Positions 28,501 to 37,077 of a stretch of 64,000 bases of DNA are shown piece by piece. The DNA comes from Microbulbifer sp. GL-2. Lineage in GTDB: Bacteria; Pseudomonadota; Gammaproteobacteria; Pseudomonadales; Cellvibrionaceae. The position numbers and the translations under genes were made by a program. How positions within the stretch are numbered: position 1 is the stretch's first letter; each line of letters opens with the position of its first letter. Location: positions 4,770,001 through 4,834,000 of the forward strand of contig NZ_AP019807.1 of NCBI RefSeq assembly GCF_007183175.1, in the 5' to 3' direction. Under the pieces are notes generated by a model. The model saw nothing but the letters and a program-made list of their open reading frames with translations. It made no database searches and had not been told where the DNA came from.

Positions 28501-31500
28501 ATGTTTCTGATCCATTTGAACCATAAAGCGTATCATCACCTTTGCCGCCAGTCATATCGTTGGACCGAAAATCCCACACATCGGTAGTAGCAACCAATGT
28601 GTCATTACCATCACCACCGCTTAAGGTATCCTCCCCTAAACTTTGGAGATAATCATTGCCAGCACCGCCATTTAACTGGCCACTACCTTCAATGTAGTCA
28701 TCTCCCGCATCGCCCGATAAAATACCGTTACCGTATAGCTCATCATTATCATCCCCACCATTCAATATATCGTTGCCGCTATTACCATACAGTCGGTCTT
28801 GACCAGCGCCACCATAAAGCACATCGTCTCCATTTCCTCCTTTTAGCGTATCGTCACCGGCTTCGCCGTAAAGTGTGTCCGATCCACTGTCACCAGATAT
28901 GTCATCATTTCCTTCTGCACCATTGAGATAGTCATTGCCATTGCCGCCTATTAATACATCATCACCAAGGCCTGCATCCACTTGGTCATCTCCATCTGCT
29001 GCAGTAATTTGATCATCACCTGCGCCCGACTGAATTACATCATTTAAAGCATGGCCTTCAATTTCATCCCTTAAATCTGTTCCTGTTAAGACAAGCGATA
29101 GAATATCCGCATAGTAAAGTATTTCACCACTGGAAAATTCAATTGAATCAATGGCGGTTCCAGGAATCGAGCCATCTGAATTAAATTGCCCTTCGATTCT
29201 TAGCAAGACATTTTTCTGAGATTCAGGATGGTTAATTTGGCGTGCTGATTCTTCCTGCTTATTCAGGACAATCATTGCGTCACCAACTCTACGAAATATC
29301 AAATCTTCTTTGTTTAAGTCAGGCAGATAGAGTGAATCAGAACCCGAAGAGTCTGTAATTGAGTCATTACCCTCTCCATTCGAATACACAAATTGATCAT
29401 CCCCCGCATCGCCTTTTAGAAGGTCATTTCCTTTGCCACCTGCTAGGACATCGTTTCCTAGACCACCATAAAGTGTATCATCACCATCCTCTCCATTTAT
29501 CTGATCGTTACCGCTATTGCCTTTAACGATATCATTACCCGCGCCAGCACTAATGTTGTCATCAGAGTCATAGCCTATTAGCTCTTGATTTTCATTCGTG
29601 CCTGCTAGCACTCTGAGTTTAACTGAATCAATATCCCAAGTTGTACCATCTTCGAATTTCAATACATCGATCAATCGGGTTTGATCAGTCGCATCGGAAA
29701 TGAAGAAGTCCTTAACCACCGTTAAACCAAGGGGGATCTGTACATTTAGGTCATTTCCGTTGCGAACTAATGCAACCATATCCGGTGCTACATCAGGTGC
29801 GAATTGAATAGTATCAATTGAGTTCTCACCGTCGTAATCTATATTCCAGATAGTATTAGTTCCTGCCACATTGGCAATAAGATATGTATCATTACCGTAT
29901 CCGCCATAAGCAATATCATCACCCTCGCCAAGATTGAGGACGTCATCACCTTCGCCCGCATTTAGAATATCTTGCCCATCTCCACCGAGCAGCGTATCGT
30001 TTCCGGCTCCACCATCTATTGCGTCGTTCCCAGCACCACCATCAACATGGTCATCCCCAGCTTCACCTGCTAAGTTATCTTGACCAAGTCCACCCAGTAG
30101 AGTGTCACTTCCATCCCCTCCTAATATATGATCATTGCCATCCTGACCGTAGATTTGGTCATCACCGCCTTGGCCATAAGCAGAATCATCGCCACCTAAA
30201 AGATGAACAACGTCACTAGTATCCATTGCATGGATAACATCAGCATCTTCTGTACTCACCAATATTGCAGCCAGCACATCATCATAGGTAACAAATGAGC
30301 CATCATTTAACTCGATGGAAATTTGATACTGATCACCAGGGGCAAAATAATTATAGACTTGTAAACTACCATTTGAAGTGGGTAAGGAAATATTTAGATG
30401 ATTACTTACCTTGCGAATTAGCAAGTCCGAACGTTCAATCCCAGCTCCTAATTTCAACACATTCGATTCATCACCACTCGCATAATCCTGAACGAAGTCG
30501 TGACCATCACCAACTGTATAAATATAGGTGTCGGAGCCTCTTCCACCTTTTAAAGTATCATCACCCTTTCCGCCAATAATAGTATCGGAGAATTGATTTC
30601 CATTTATCGTATCATTCCCACCATTACCAATGATTGTATTATCTGTATAAAGGCCTGTTAAAGAGTCACTATTCTCAGTGCCTATCAACGTTAATTGGGC
30701 AAGTTGAACACTAGATAATTGCGAACCATCAAAAAGGGTAAGAGACCAGTTTTGAGAATAAGTATTACCTTTAAAGAATTCCGATAGAGTAATTTGATCG
30801 CTTGAATTTCCGACGAAATCTAGAATAAGGTCATTACCGCTTCGACTGCCTACTAAGTCAGTAGCAGTGATACCTTCACCCAATTCAACGATGTTATTAC
30901 CGTCACCGTCTGAAAGAGCATCAATGCCATCACCAAGATTAAACTTAAATCGGTCGTTACCTTCATTCCCCCTTAGGATATCATTCCCGGTACCACCAAT
31001 CAGTACATCATCACCATCACCGCCAAATAAAAAGTCATGACCATCACCACCAACTATTGTATCATCTCCCTCATCACCATAGATTCGGTCATTGCCAGCA
31101 CCACCTGAAAGGTTATCGTCACCACCTTTGCCAAATAGAGCATCATCTCCACCTAGTGTATTAATGGAGTCGTTATTTAATGTGGCGTGATAAACGTCTG
31201 AATTTTCAGTAATGTCTTGGTTTACTGAATTAAAGGTATCGACTCGAATATCAATTTTTGAACCATCGTCAAGTACAAGCTCTTGAACGTGATGGTTGTT
31301 AACACCTTCATTCGTAAATTGTCCTTCGACTCTAATACTGCCACCCGTATTTTGGAATCGAATTAGGAGATCATCCCCCTGCCTATTGAGTATTAGCTCA
31401 GACTCTGTTATGCCGTGAATTAAGATAGAATCCGCTGCATTGTCCGAGCTATCGTTATAAATTGAGTCATTACCATCCCCAATGCTATAAACATACTGAT

Positions 31501-34500
31501 CCTTACCCAGACCACCCTTTAATCGATCATCGCCTAAGCCACCAAGAATTGTATCGTCCCCGGCACCGGCTTCAATCTCGTCATCACCCATTAAGCCGTT
31601 CAGCCAATCATTTTCTGATGTCCCAACCACTTGATCATCATACATTGTTGCACCAGCAACAAAATTGAGTAACCGTTCGGCTGATAATCTCAATTTTGCT
31701 TCTAGATCTTGATCTATCTGTCCAATGTATCCTTCAAACAGAGTATCAATAATATCTATTCCGATATAATCTCTAACCTGTTGTTTAAATGCCGTAATTG
31801 ATTGGCCTTCATTGTTACTGAATGAAGTTCCTTCATAGGGACTTAAACCATCGATCATCAGATACAGTTCGGCTAGGAGATCTTGACTGTCGGCTTCGGT
31901 GAAGTCACCTAGGTCATAGAGCAGTTTCTCTGTTAACACATCAAAGTTAATTGTCGTTTCACCTTGGTCATCCGATGTGTACACAATGGTGTCGTAGTAT
32001 TCCTTTAGGTGTGTCTGCCCCACTAGTTGGCTGTATATGGTACTGGAGAACTGCTGGAATAAGCGCTCATACAGTTCGGTATATTGCCATCCACCACCGC
32101 GAGGATCTGGCAGTTCATATCCATAAAATGCTTCCAGTGTGTGAATCTTTCTCCTATCAATTAAAGATTGATAGTGTTGCTCATACTCACCTGTTTCACC
32201 TACCCATTGGAACAAAATAGACTCTAGAAGAGTACTTCGTTCATCTACGCTATTGGCCTGTGAAAATTGTTCCACAAGGGCTTTTAGCTGACCACTTTCA
32301 TCATTGGCCATAGCAATGTGTAATGATGCAACATTACCCGATCCAGAAATACCAGGTAGTTCCGCAATATCATCAGGAATGCTTGTGGAATCAGTATTGC
32401 CATTATCCTGAGTATTTGTGTCAAACCAGACATCCGTCATTTCACGCTCAACACCATTCCCTAACTTATAACTACCAATTTGTGCGTGCGCATTACCAAA
32501 TACATCAGTACTGTTCGAGTCTCTGTAAGCCAACCCAAGTTCTGCAATATTTAGTTCTTGTAGTGATTTTAGTTCACCCGAATCTACAACTCCGTTGGAG
32601 TTAACATCCTGCCAAACTCTCAGATCATTGAAATTATCATCAGAACTACTGATTATTCCATCTAAATTGCTGTCGAGTTCTGCCAATGCAACAAAACCAT
32701 TTTCGGCATTATTTCCCGCCCTAAGTGCCGTATTGTTACCAAATAACTCCGAGCCATTATCAATTAAACCATTATTATTTTTATCGAATACTAGAAGTCC
32801 ATCATCTTTAGCGACCCAACCAGTTAGCTCACTAAAACCGGAATTATCTAAATCAAAGTGCACGTTTTGATCTTGACCGATAGTTTCAATACCATCACCA
32901 TCTAGGTCAAGTATTAAGGGGCTCGCTGGAGTTGGTGGAGGGTTGGGCAAAGGTGGTGGTTTTGGTTTACTTTTTTCAATCAGTCGGATACCTAAATCAC
33001 CGTCCGAGTAACCTTCAACAGTTACTTCTCCGTTAATTGACAGCGTTGACCCACTTAAAGAGTATTGTAGCGTTTCACCGGTCCACCGATTGTGAGATTC
33101 AAATACACCACTGCCATACTCTGTCTCATACGCAGAACTTAAGCGCCACCATAAACCACCTGCATATCCCGGGAGATCCCCCTGGGCACTTGACTGAAAG
33201 TAAATAGTTCCACGACCATCTAAATCATTAATGACATCCAAAGTGTCAACAAAATAGAAGTCATATCCATTACCGCCTTCTAAACGATCCGAAACAAAAT
33301 CATCTTGTAACCAGTAAATATCGTTAAGCTTGTCATAGTAAGCTCCACCTCCCAATGCATCGCGGCCTACATCACCACGAATCGTGTCAGAGCCTTTGCC
33401 CCCGGCTAGGATATCACTGCCGCCACCTCCAAGCACTTCGTCATCACCGTCACCGCCCATCATTCTATCATCGCCTTCGTTGCCAGATAGAATATCGTTA
33501 CCATCACCACCATTTAAGCGATCATTTCCATCGCCAGCGGTTAATATATCGGCGCCTTCGTCACCATATAGATCATCATTACCATTACCCCCTAATATTA
33601 AATCATCTCCACTTCCTCCGTAGAGGGTATCATCCCCCTCACCGCCCCTAATCTCATCATTTTCTTCATCGCCTTTAATTGTGTCATTGCCATCATCACC
33701 GTACAAGGTATCTTCACCCTGACCTCCCTCAATAACATCTTCTCCATTGCCACCTTCAATAGTATCCTTGCCTTCACCACCTAATACGGTATCATCATCA
33801 TCACCGGCTTCAATCTGATCGTTCCCTTCATCTCCCTCAATGGTGTCTTCACCTTTACCACCATAAATTATATCGTCACCACCCTTTCCTTTTATTTCAT
33901 CATTTCCATCTTCACCGCTTAATGTATCCTTACCGGTTCCTCCATCCATTTTATCGTCATATGTAGTGCCTGTAATCGTATCATCTCCAGCTCCACCAAA
34001 GTAGGAGATACCATTTTGCACCTTATCTTTTAATTGGCGATGATCACTCAAATCTACGCCCGTTACAGTTTCATAACCCGATAACTCATCGTTTCCGTCT
34101 GAGCCATATAATAGTGGCTTGTCGCCATCTAAAAATTGAGTTACACCATTCGCAAACAGTCTATCTGTTAGCGTTTCCATTTTTCCATATAAGGATGCTA
34201 ACAATAGTGGACTTGGAAGAATAGCATTTGCAGTATCGTTTTGATAATCACTGTATGTATATGTTGTGGTTGTACGTGAACCTGTAAATCCAATTTCTAC
34301 TTGATGACCAATACCACTAGGATCCACTGTCTTCTCTAAAAATGGATTACCCAGGATGGCTGTAAGGTCATCCGAACCAAAATCAAAGTTTTCTGTTCCA
34401 GTATTGCTGAACGGGATGACAGCAAAATTCTCGATATAACGATTCCCATTGGCATCGATTACAAATGTTGCGTTGTCATCAATTTCAAATGCAACAGTAT

Positions 34501-34858
34501 TCCATACATAAACCCGGTCTTCGTAGTCCCCTGCACCATCATCATATGCCCATTGTTGCTGTTTGATTATGGCCTCAGAGGTTCCTATCATGTCTCGGAA
34601 CGTCTTATCGTTCTCTTTATATCTGCCCGGTGGCAAACCTGATGTTGTTGGTGAAAAAAAAAGTTTAACTATTTCAAAAAAAGCGGGTGAAGCGAACCGC
34701 CCTGGACCAGAATCCATATAATCATTTATATTAACTGAATGCTGTGTTGGACCTGCACCCGATGTGCGAGTATAAGAATCATTTGCCAAGTCACTTGGTG
34801 TATTAGTGGTACCATATAGGTAAAGATTGGTAACTTCTTCCGAGCTAAGTACAGTCAT
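25580..34858 (-). CDS. giant RTX calcium-binding protein, type I secretion substrate
   Basis: 3092 residues. The start at 34858 has AAGGA 9 bases upstream. Residues 1-250 are unique. The first RTX block (about 255-500) has nonapeptides such as GGEGDDTLYG. An FrpC-like module begins near 647 with LILDLDGDGIET and EF-hand-like loops (DKNNNGLIDNG, DSNLDGIIS). A helical section (about 850-1080) precedes many more RTX blocks alternating with the hemolysin-type calcium-binding related segments (GDDLLIRF...VEGQF...LDDGS). The C-terminus (LEQLVTAMASY...LSSTLAATWQ) resembles type I secretion signals of large calcium-binding proteins. HlyD and HlyB genes lie upstream on the same strand. No catalytic lipase or protease motif is seen. 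Probably a surface adhesin or toxin-like protein that folds when calcium is bound outside the cell. Confidence 0.92.
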   Translation of the reverse strand: MTVLSSEEVTNLYLYGTTNTPSDLANDSYTRTSGAGPTQHSVNINDYMDSGPGRFASPAFFEIVKLFFSPTTSGLPPGRYKENDKTFRDMIGTSEAIIKQQQWAYDDGAGDYEDRVYVWNTVAFEIDDNATFVIDANGNRYIENFAVIPFSNTGTENFDFGSDDLTAILGNPFLEKTVDPSGIGHQVEIGFTGSRTTTTYTYSDYQNDTANAILPSPLLLASLYGKMETLTDRLFANGVTQFLDGDKPLLYGSDGNDELSGYETVTGVDLSDHRQLKDKVQNGISYFGGAGDDTITGTTYDDKMDGGTGKDTLSGEDGNDEIKGKGGDDIIYGGKGEDTIEGDEGNDQIEAGDDDDTVLGGEGKDTIEGGNGEDVIEGGQGEDTLYGDDGNDTIKGDEENDEIRGGEGDDTLYGGSGDDLILGGNGNDDLYGDEGADILTAGDGNDRLNGGDGNDILSGNEGDDRMMGGDGDDEVLGGGGSDILAGGKGSDTIRGDVGRDALGGGAYYDKLNDIYWLQDDFVSDRLEGGNGYDFYFVDTLDVINDLDGRGTIYFQSSAQGDLPGYAGGLWWRLSSAYETEYGSGVFESHNRWTGETLQYSLSGSTLSINGEVTVEGYSDGDLGIRLIEKSKPKPPPLPNPPPTPASPLILDLDGDGIETIGQDQNVHFDLDNSGFSELTGWVAKDDGLLVFDKNNNGLIDNGSELFGNNTALRAGNNAENGFVALAELDSNLDGIISSSDDNFNDLRVWQDVNSNGVVDSGELKSLQELNIAELGLAYRDSNSTDVFGNAHAQIGSYKLGNGVEREMTDVWFDTNTQDNGNTDSTSIPDDIAELPGISGSGNVASLHIAMANDESGQLKALVEQFSQANSVDERSTLLESILFQWVGETGEYEQHYQSLIDRRKIHTLEAFYGYELPDPRGGGWQYTELYERLFQQFSSTIYSQLVGQTHLKEYYDTIVYTSDDQGETTINFDVLTEKLLYDLGDFTEADSQDLLAELYLMIDGLSPYEGTSFSNNEGQSITAFKQQVRDYIGIDIIDTLFEGYIGQIDQDLEAKLRLSAERLLNFVAGATMYDDQVVGTSENDWLNGLMGDDEIEAGAGDDTILGGLGDDRLKGGLGKDQYVYSIGDGNDSIYNDSSDNAADSILIHGITESELILNRQGDDLLIRFQNTGGSIRVEGQFTNEGVNNHHVQELVLDDGSKIDIRVDTFNSVNQDITENSDVYHATLNNDSINTLGGDDALFGKGGDDNLSGGAGNDRIYGDEGDDTIVGGDGHDFLFGGDGDDVLIGGTGNDILRGNEGNDRFKFNLGDGIDALSDGDGNNIVELGEGITATDLVGSRSGNDLILDFVGNSSDQITLSEFFKGNTYSQNWSLTLFDGSQLSSVQLAQLTLIGTENSDSLTGLYTDNTIIGNGGNDTINGNQFSDTIIGGKGDDTLKGGRGSDTYIYTVGDGHDFVQDYASGDESNVLKLGAGIERSDLLIRKVSNHLNISLPTSNGSLQVYNYFAPGDQYQISIELNDGSFVTYDDVLAAILVSTEDADVIHAMDTSDVVHLLGGDDSAYGQGGDDQIYGQDGNDHILGGDGSDTLLGGLGQDNLAGEAGDDHVDGGAGNDAIDGGAGNDTLLGGDGQDILNAGEGDDVLNLGEGDDIAYGGYGNDTYLIANVAGTNTIWNIDYDGENSIDTIQFAPDVAPDMVALVRNGNDLNVQIPLGLTVVKDFFISDATDQTRLIDVLKFEDGTTWDIDSVKLRVLAGTNENQELIGYDSDDNISAGAGNDIVKGNSGNDQINGEDGDDTLYGGLGNDVLAGGKGNDLLKGDAGDDQFVYSNGEGNDSITDSSGSDSLYLPDLNKEDLIFRRVGDAMIVLNKQEESARQINHPESQKNVLLRIEGQFNSDGSIPGTAIDSIEFSSGEILYYADILSLVLTGTDLRDEIEGHALNDVIQSGAGDDQITAADGDDQVDAGLGDDVLIGGNGNDYLNGAEGNDDISGDSGSDTLYGEAGDDTLKGGNGDDVLYGGAGQDRLYGNSGNDILNGGDDNDELYGNGILSGDAGDDYIEGSGQLNGGAGNDYLQSLGEDTLSGGDGNDTLVATTDVWDFRSNDMTGGKGDDTLYGSNGSETYRFNLGDGKDLIIETRPDEIFSNIAPSNDVLIFGDGISANDLLFERHGNDMLIKHTNGSDQITIQNWFVEFDTRADYFKINEFQFFDGSTLTDLQVEDIVVTHGTSGKDILTGYRQYDDEIHGGEGNDEVWGREGNDTIYGDAGDDYLDGDEGDDHLLGGEGADNLVGRVGNDTLEGQAGNDSLQGMEGNDTLKGGDGQDKLTGGAGDDQLEGGNDRDLINGDAGNDTLDGGAGDDQLTGGEGNDHFIAGTGDDMIVVSDNHGHDTLDVSAGGVNGILFSGTLTRDRITFNQDGDDLLIQIDDGSSQAIRVLNHFLGGEYAIDWVQPSGDSQIATDKINQLAAGQSNGEFDSVIIGADSDEWLSGTSGSDLIQGLGGNDILVGNGGDDRLEGGDGNDRYYYYSGNGKDTILDDGDGQDVLFFNDVAPDRLSYHQDGNDLIVLVDGDFEQQVRVENHFLGGDYEIMVQPNGGFTLTPSTIASQLTTLPSGDGSPGTGNGGGNSGGDNSNGEGEEGSSGGTGIDLSGDNDLTGTSGNDVLISGEGSDSLAGLAGNDRLVGGVGNDTYIIGAASGQDIIVDVDGQNRIRFVDGITFNDVASGLYKSGDDLTLHIGGSSNQVTIRNFFSLANTIEIVEFETGGQLTADQLFDVFGLAVPTATGSPANNLVLGDGLNNTMEGDSTADILLSGQGDDTLYGKEGDDQLYGGAGNDTYLIGANSGKDTVIDTTGTNIIRFVDGIGFNDVATGLTKSGDDLILNVAGDTNQVLIENFFAVANTIERLEFESGGQITAAQLFHTFSVAAPTVTTEMHDPLTDIYTGGDGNDTLTGSSRNDQLTGGKGDDILNGGAGSDRYFFSLGDGQDTITENSPSTDTDVLDFGSSVSIEELWFSRSNDDLKINVEGSDDQVTVSNWYGNTDAQLDEIEVGDSVLLNNKLEQLVTAMASYTVPSGAGNVITQETKDELSSTLAATWQGRS

Positions 34859-34886
34859 GATTTTAAATCCTTGTATAATGAATAGT

Positions 34887-35387
34887 CTAAATGCCCGACC
34901 AAGGCGTTCCACAGTTCGTTAAGGCCACGAAAGACTCTGTTTCACTAACGATCAAGTCATTATTTTTATCTCGATACCTAACCAGGTATGGAATATGAAC
35001 AAATGTGTTAAAACGTCCTATTAGTTTTTCATGCCAGTGCGGCTTATATCCCTGCTTTCCTGTATCTGACAAAGAACAGCAATTCATATTTATTGATTGA
35101 AACTGCTCAATAGATTTATAATAAACAGGGTCAGGGGGGCGATTTCTTTTAACTATTGTATTGGGTTTGTTTTTCCACTCATAGTAATCAATTATTGGTG
35201 GGTAAGTATTTATTATATATTGAATCCCTTTCTTAATTTTTTGATCTTCTGTCATATAACTATCGGTCTCTGAGCAATAACCCAAATAGTTTTTCACTGA
35301 GAAATTTAATAGAAGTATTATTGAAGCGACAATTACAGATACAACGAACACACATAAAAATCTTGTTAAAATCAATTCCAACTCCAA
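34887..35387 (-). CDS. small membrane-anchored Cys-containing protein upstream of the RTX gene
   Basis: 166 residues with one N-terminal transmembrane segment (about residues 8-28) and a soluble, probably periplasmic, domain. Conserved-looking features are GYCSETDSYMTEDQKIKKGI, NMNCCSLSDTGKQGY and VALTNCGTPW, giving four cysteines outside the membrane. The stop lies only 28 bases before the RTX start and both are on the same strand, so they are probably co-transcribed. I do not recognise the family. Its position suggests a role linked to the RTX protein (immunity, anchoring or folding); this is a guess from gene order. Confidence 0.7.
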   Translation of the reverse strand: MELELILTRFLCVFVVSVIVASIILLLNFSVKNYLGYCSETDSYMTEDQKIKKGIQYIINTYPPIIDYYEWKNKPNTIVKRNRPPDPVYYKSIEQFQSINMNCCSLSDTGKQGYKPHWHEKLIGRFNTFVHIPYLVRYRDKNNDLIVSETESFVALTNCGTPWSGI

Positions 35388-35661
35388 CTCTAGTTACATC
35401 CCAAGGAGATTTCTCAGTTAAGATTTTGGCAACCTATTATTTTGATAATCAGTATCTAAGACATCCATCCAGGAATATTCTCAATTGACATTAGATTATT
35501 TTTGATTCATTTTGCCTTCCAAGTTTTTCTAGCCTGGATTGATATTAAAAATAAATAGCGTTTAAACCCCCTTCACTAGACAATTTATTATTATTTTATT
35601 ACAACCTAGAATTTTTAATTTTACAGGTTTCGTGAAACTTTCAATCACCGCCCCCAAAATG

Positions 35662-37077
35662 CTATCTTTCTCGAATACTTTCGCTCTTGGCTTTTAACAA
35701 AGGCGCCAGGAAAAACTCTATTATCCTACGATTTCCAGTTTTCATTTCTGCTGTAACAGCCATGCCGGGCATCAACTTGACCTCTCTGCCATTTACAACA
35801 ATGGTATTTTTCTCCATCAACACCCGCATGCTATAAATAAGACCTCGTTTTTCATCGACAATAGCATCGTCAGATATGGTCATTACTTGACCATCTATTA
35901 CGCCGTACTTAGTAAATGGAAAGGTATGAATCTTTATTTCTGACTTTATACCTTCTTCAACAAAGCCAATGTCTTTGTTTTCCAAAAAAACTTCGACTTC
36001 TAATTGCTCTTCCTCTGGCACTAACAGCATGAGTTGTTGAGCTTCAGTGACAACGCCACCAACAGTAGCAATCGCTAATTCTTGGATCTGTCCCGATACT
36101 GGCGCATAGAGAATTTGCCTATTATCCAGATCAGAGGCTTTGGTTAGCTCTTCCTGTAATACGGCAATCTCTCTATTAGCCGCCATGATCTCTGCCAGCT
36201 GCTCTTTACGTGTTTGAGCTTCAAGTACATTAATTTGCTGTTTAATTTCTTCTGCAGCAGCAATATATTTCTGGTGGCGTTTTTTTTCTGAAGCTAAATC
36301 TTGAACCAGAAGAATAAACTCCTGCTCTACTTCCAGCAACTCATTTTCCGATACATAATTTTTACTCTGCAAAGCTTGCATAGAGTCTCTGCGCTTAGTA
36401 ATGATCGGTAAAGTTTGCTGCAATTTTTTGATTTGCTCCTGACTCACCCCTTGTTCAGACTGTGTGCGCCTTAAAGAGCTTTGTAAGCCTTTACGTTGGC
36501 TTTCGTATTGCTCCCACCGTTGCCAGAGAAGTCTTTTGTTAAGCTCAATATCATACTCATTTGCCTCAGCAGGCGGCTCTAGTAAGGTAGGTGATGACCT
36601 TAGGTCATGATTACTAGTGGTAATAGATGTATTAAGTAGATACAGAAAAGTTTTACTTACAGATTTTCTAAACTGCACACTACTTAGCTCTCCAGCAAGG
36701 CGCGATCTATCAGCACCAGTAACAGTGCTATCTAGCTCAATAAGAGGCTGGCCTTTTTCAACTCGCTGACCTTCAGTTACATGTATGGCTTTAATCACAC
36801 CTTTTTCCAGTGGCTGAATCTGCTTTACCCGAGAACTAGGGATAATTTTACCTTCTGCAGATGCTACTATATTGATCTCGCCAACACACGCCCAAGCAAT
36901 ACCTATCACAAGAAGCAGCATAAGAGATCGCCCCAGCCATTTAGCTAGTGGATTTGGTGGAGATTCCTGAATTTCTAATGCTGGTGGCAAGAATGCTGCC
37001 AGCTCTTGAGTTTTATGCTGATCGCCTAATTTATCTCGATTCAACCAAGCATCTTTTAATACACTCCATGCATTCAT
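35662..37077 (-). CDS. HlyD-family type I secretion membrane fusion protein
   Basis: 471-residue periplasmic adaptor. It has a cytoplasmic N-terminus, one transmembrane segment (about residues 49-66, SLMLLLVIGIAWACVG), a lipoyl-like half (VTEGQRVEKGQPLIELD), a long coiled-coil region (about 140-310, rich in Q, E, L and K), and the second lipoyl and beta-barrel half (ILYAPVSGQIQELAIATVGG). The C-terminal VKLMPGMAVTAEMKTGNRRI is the classic HlyD end. Length and order are normal. The ATG overlaps the stop of the HlyB gene by one base (TAATG), so the two are translationally coupled. It connects the ABC exporter to an outer-membrane TolC, which is not encoded in this window. Confidence 0.95.
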   Translation of the reverse strand: MNAWSVLKDAWLNRDKLGDQHKTQELAAFLPPALEIQESPPNPLAKWLGRSLMLLLVIGIAWACVGEINIVASAEGKIIPSSRVKQIQPLEKGVIKAIHVTEGQRVEKGQPLIELDSTVTGADRSRLAGELSSVQFRKSVSKTFLYLLNTSITTSNHDLRSSPTLLEPPAEANEYDIELNKRLLWQRWEQYESQRKGLQSSLRRTQSEQGVSQEQIKKLQQTLPIITKRRDSMQALQSKNYVSENELLEVEQEFILLVQDLASEKKRHQKYIAAAEEIKQQINVLEAQTRKEQLAEIMAANREIAVLQEELTKASDLDNRQILYAPVSGQIQELAIATVGGVVTEAQQLMLLVPEEEQLEVEVFLENKDIGFVEEGIKSEIKIHTFPFTKYGVIDGQVMTISDDAIVDEKRGLIYSMRVLMEKNTIVVNGREVKLMPGMAVTAEMKTGNRRIIEFFLAPLLKAKSESIRER

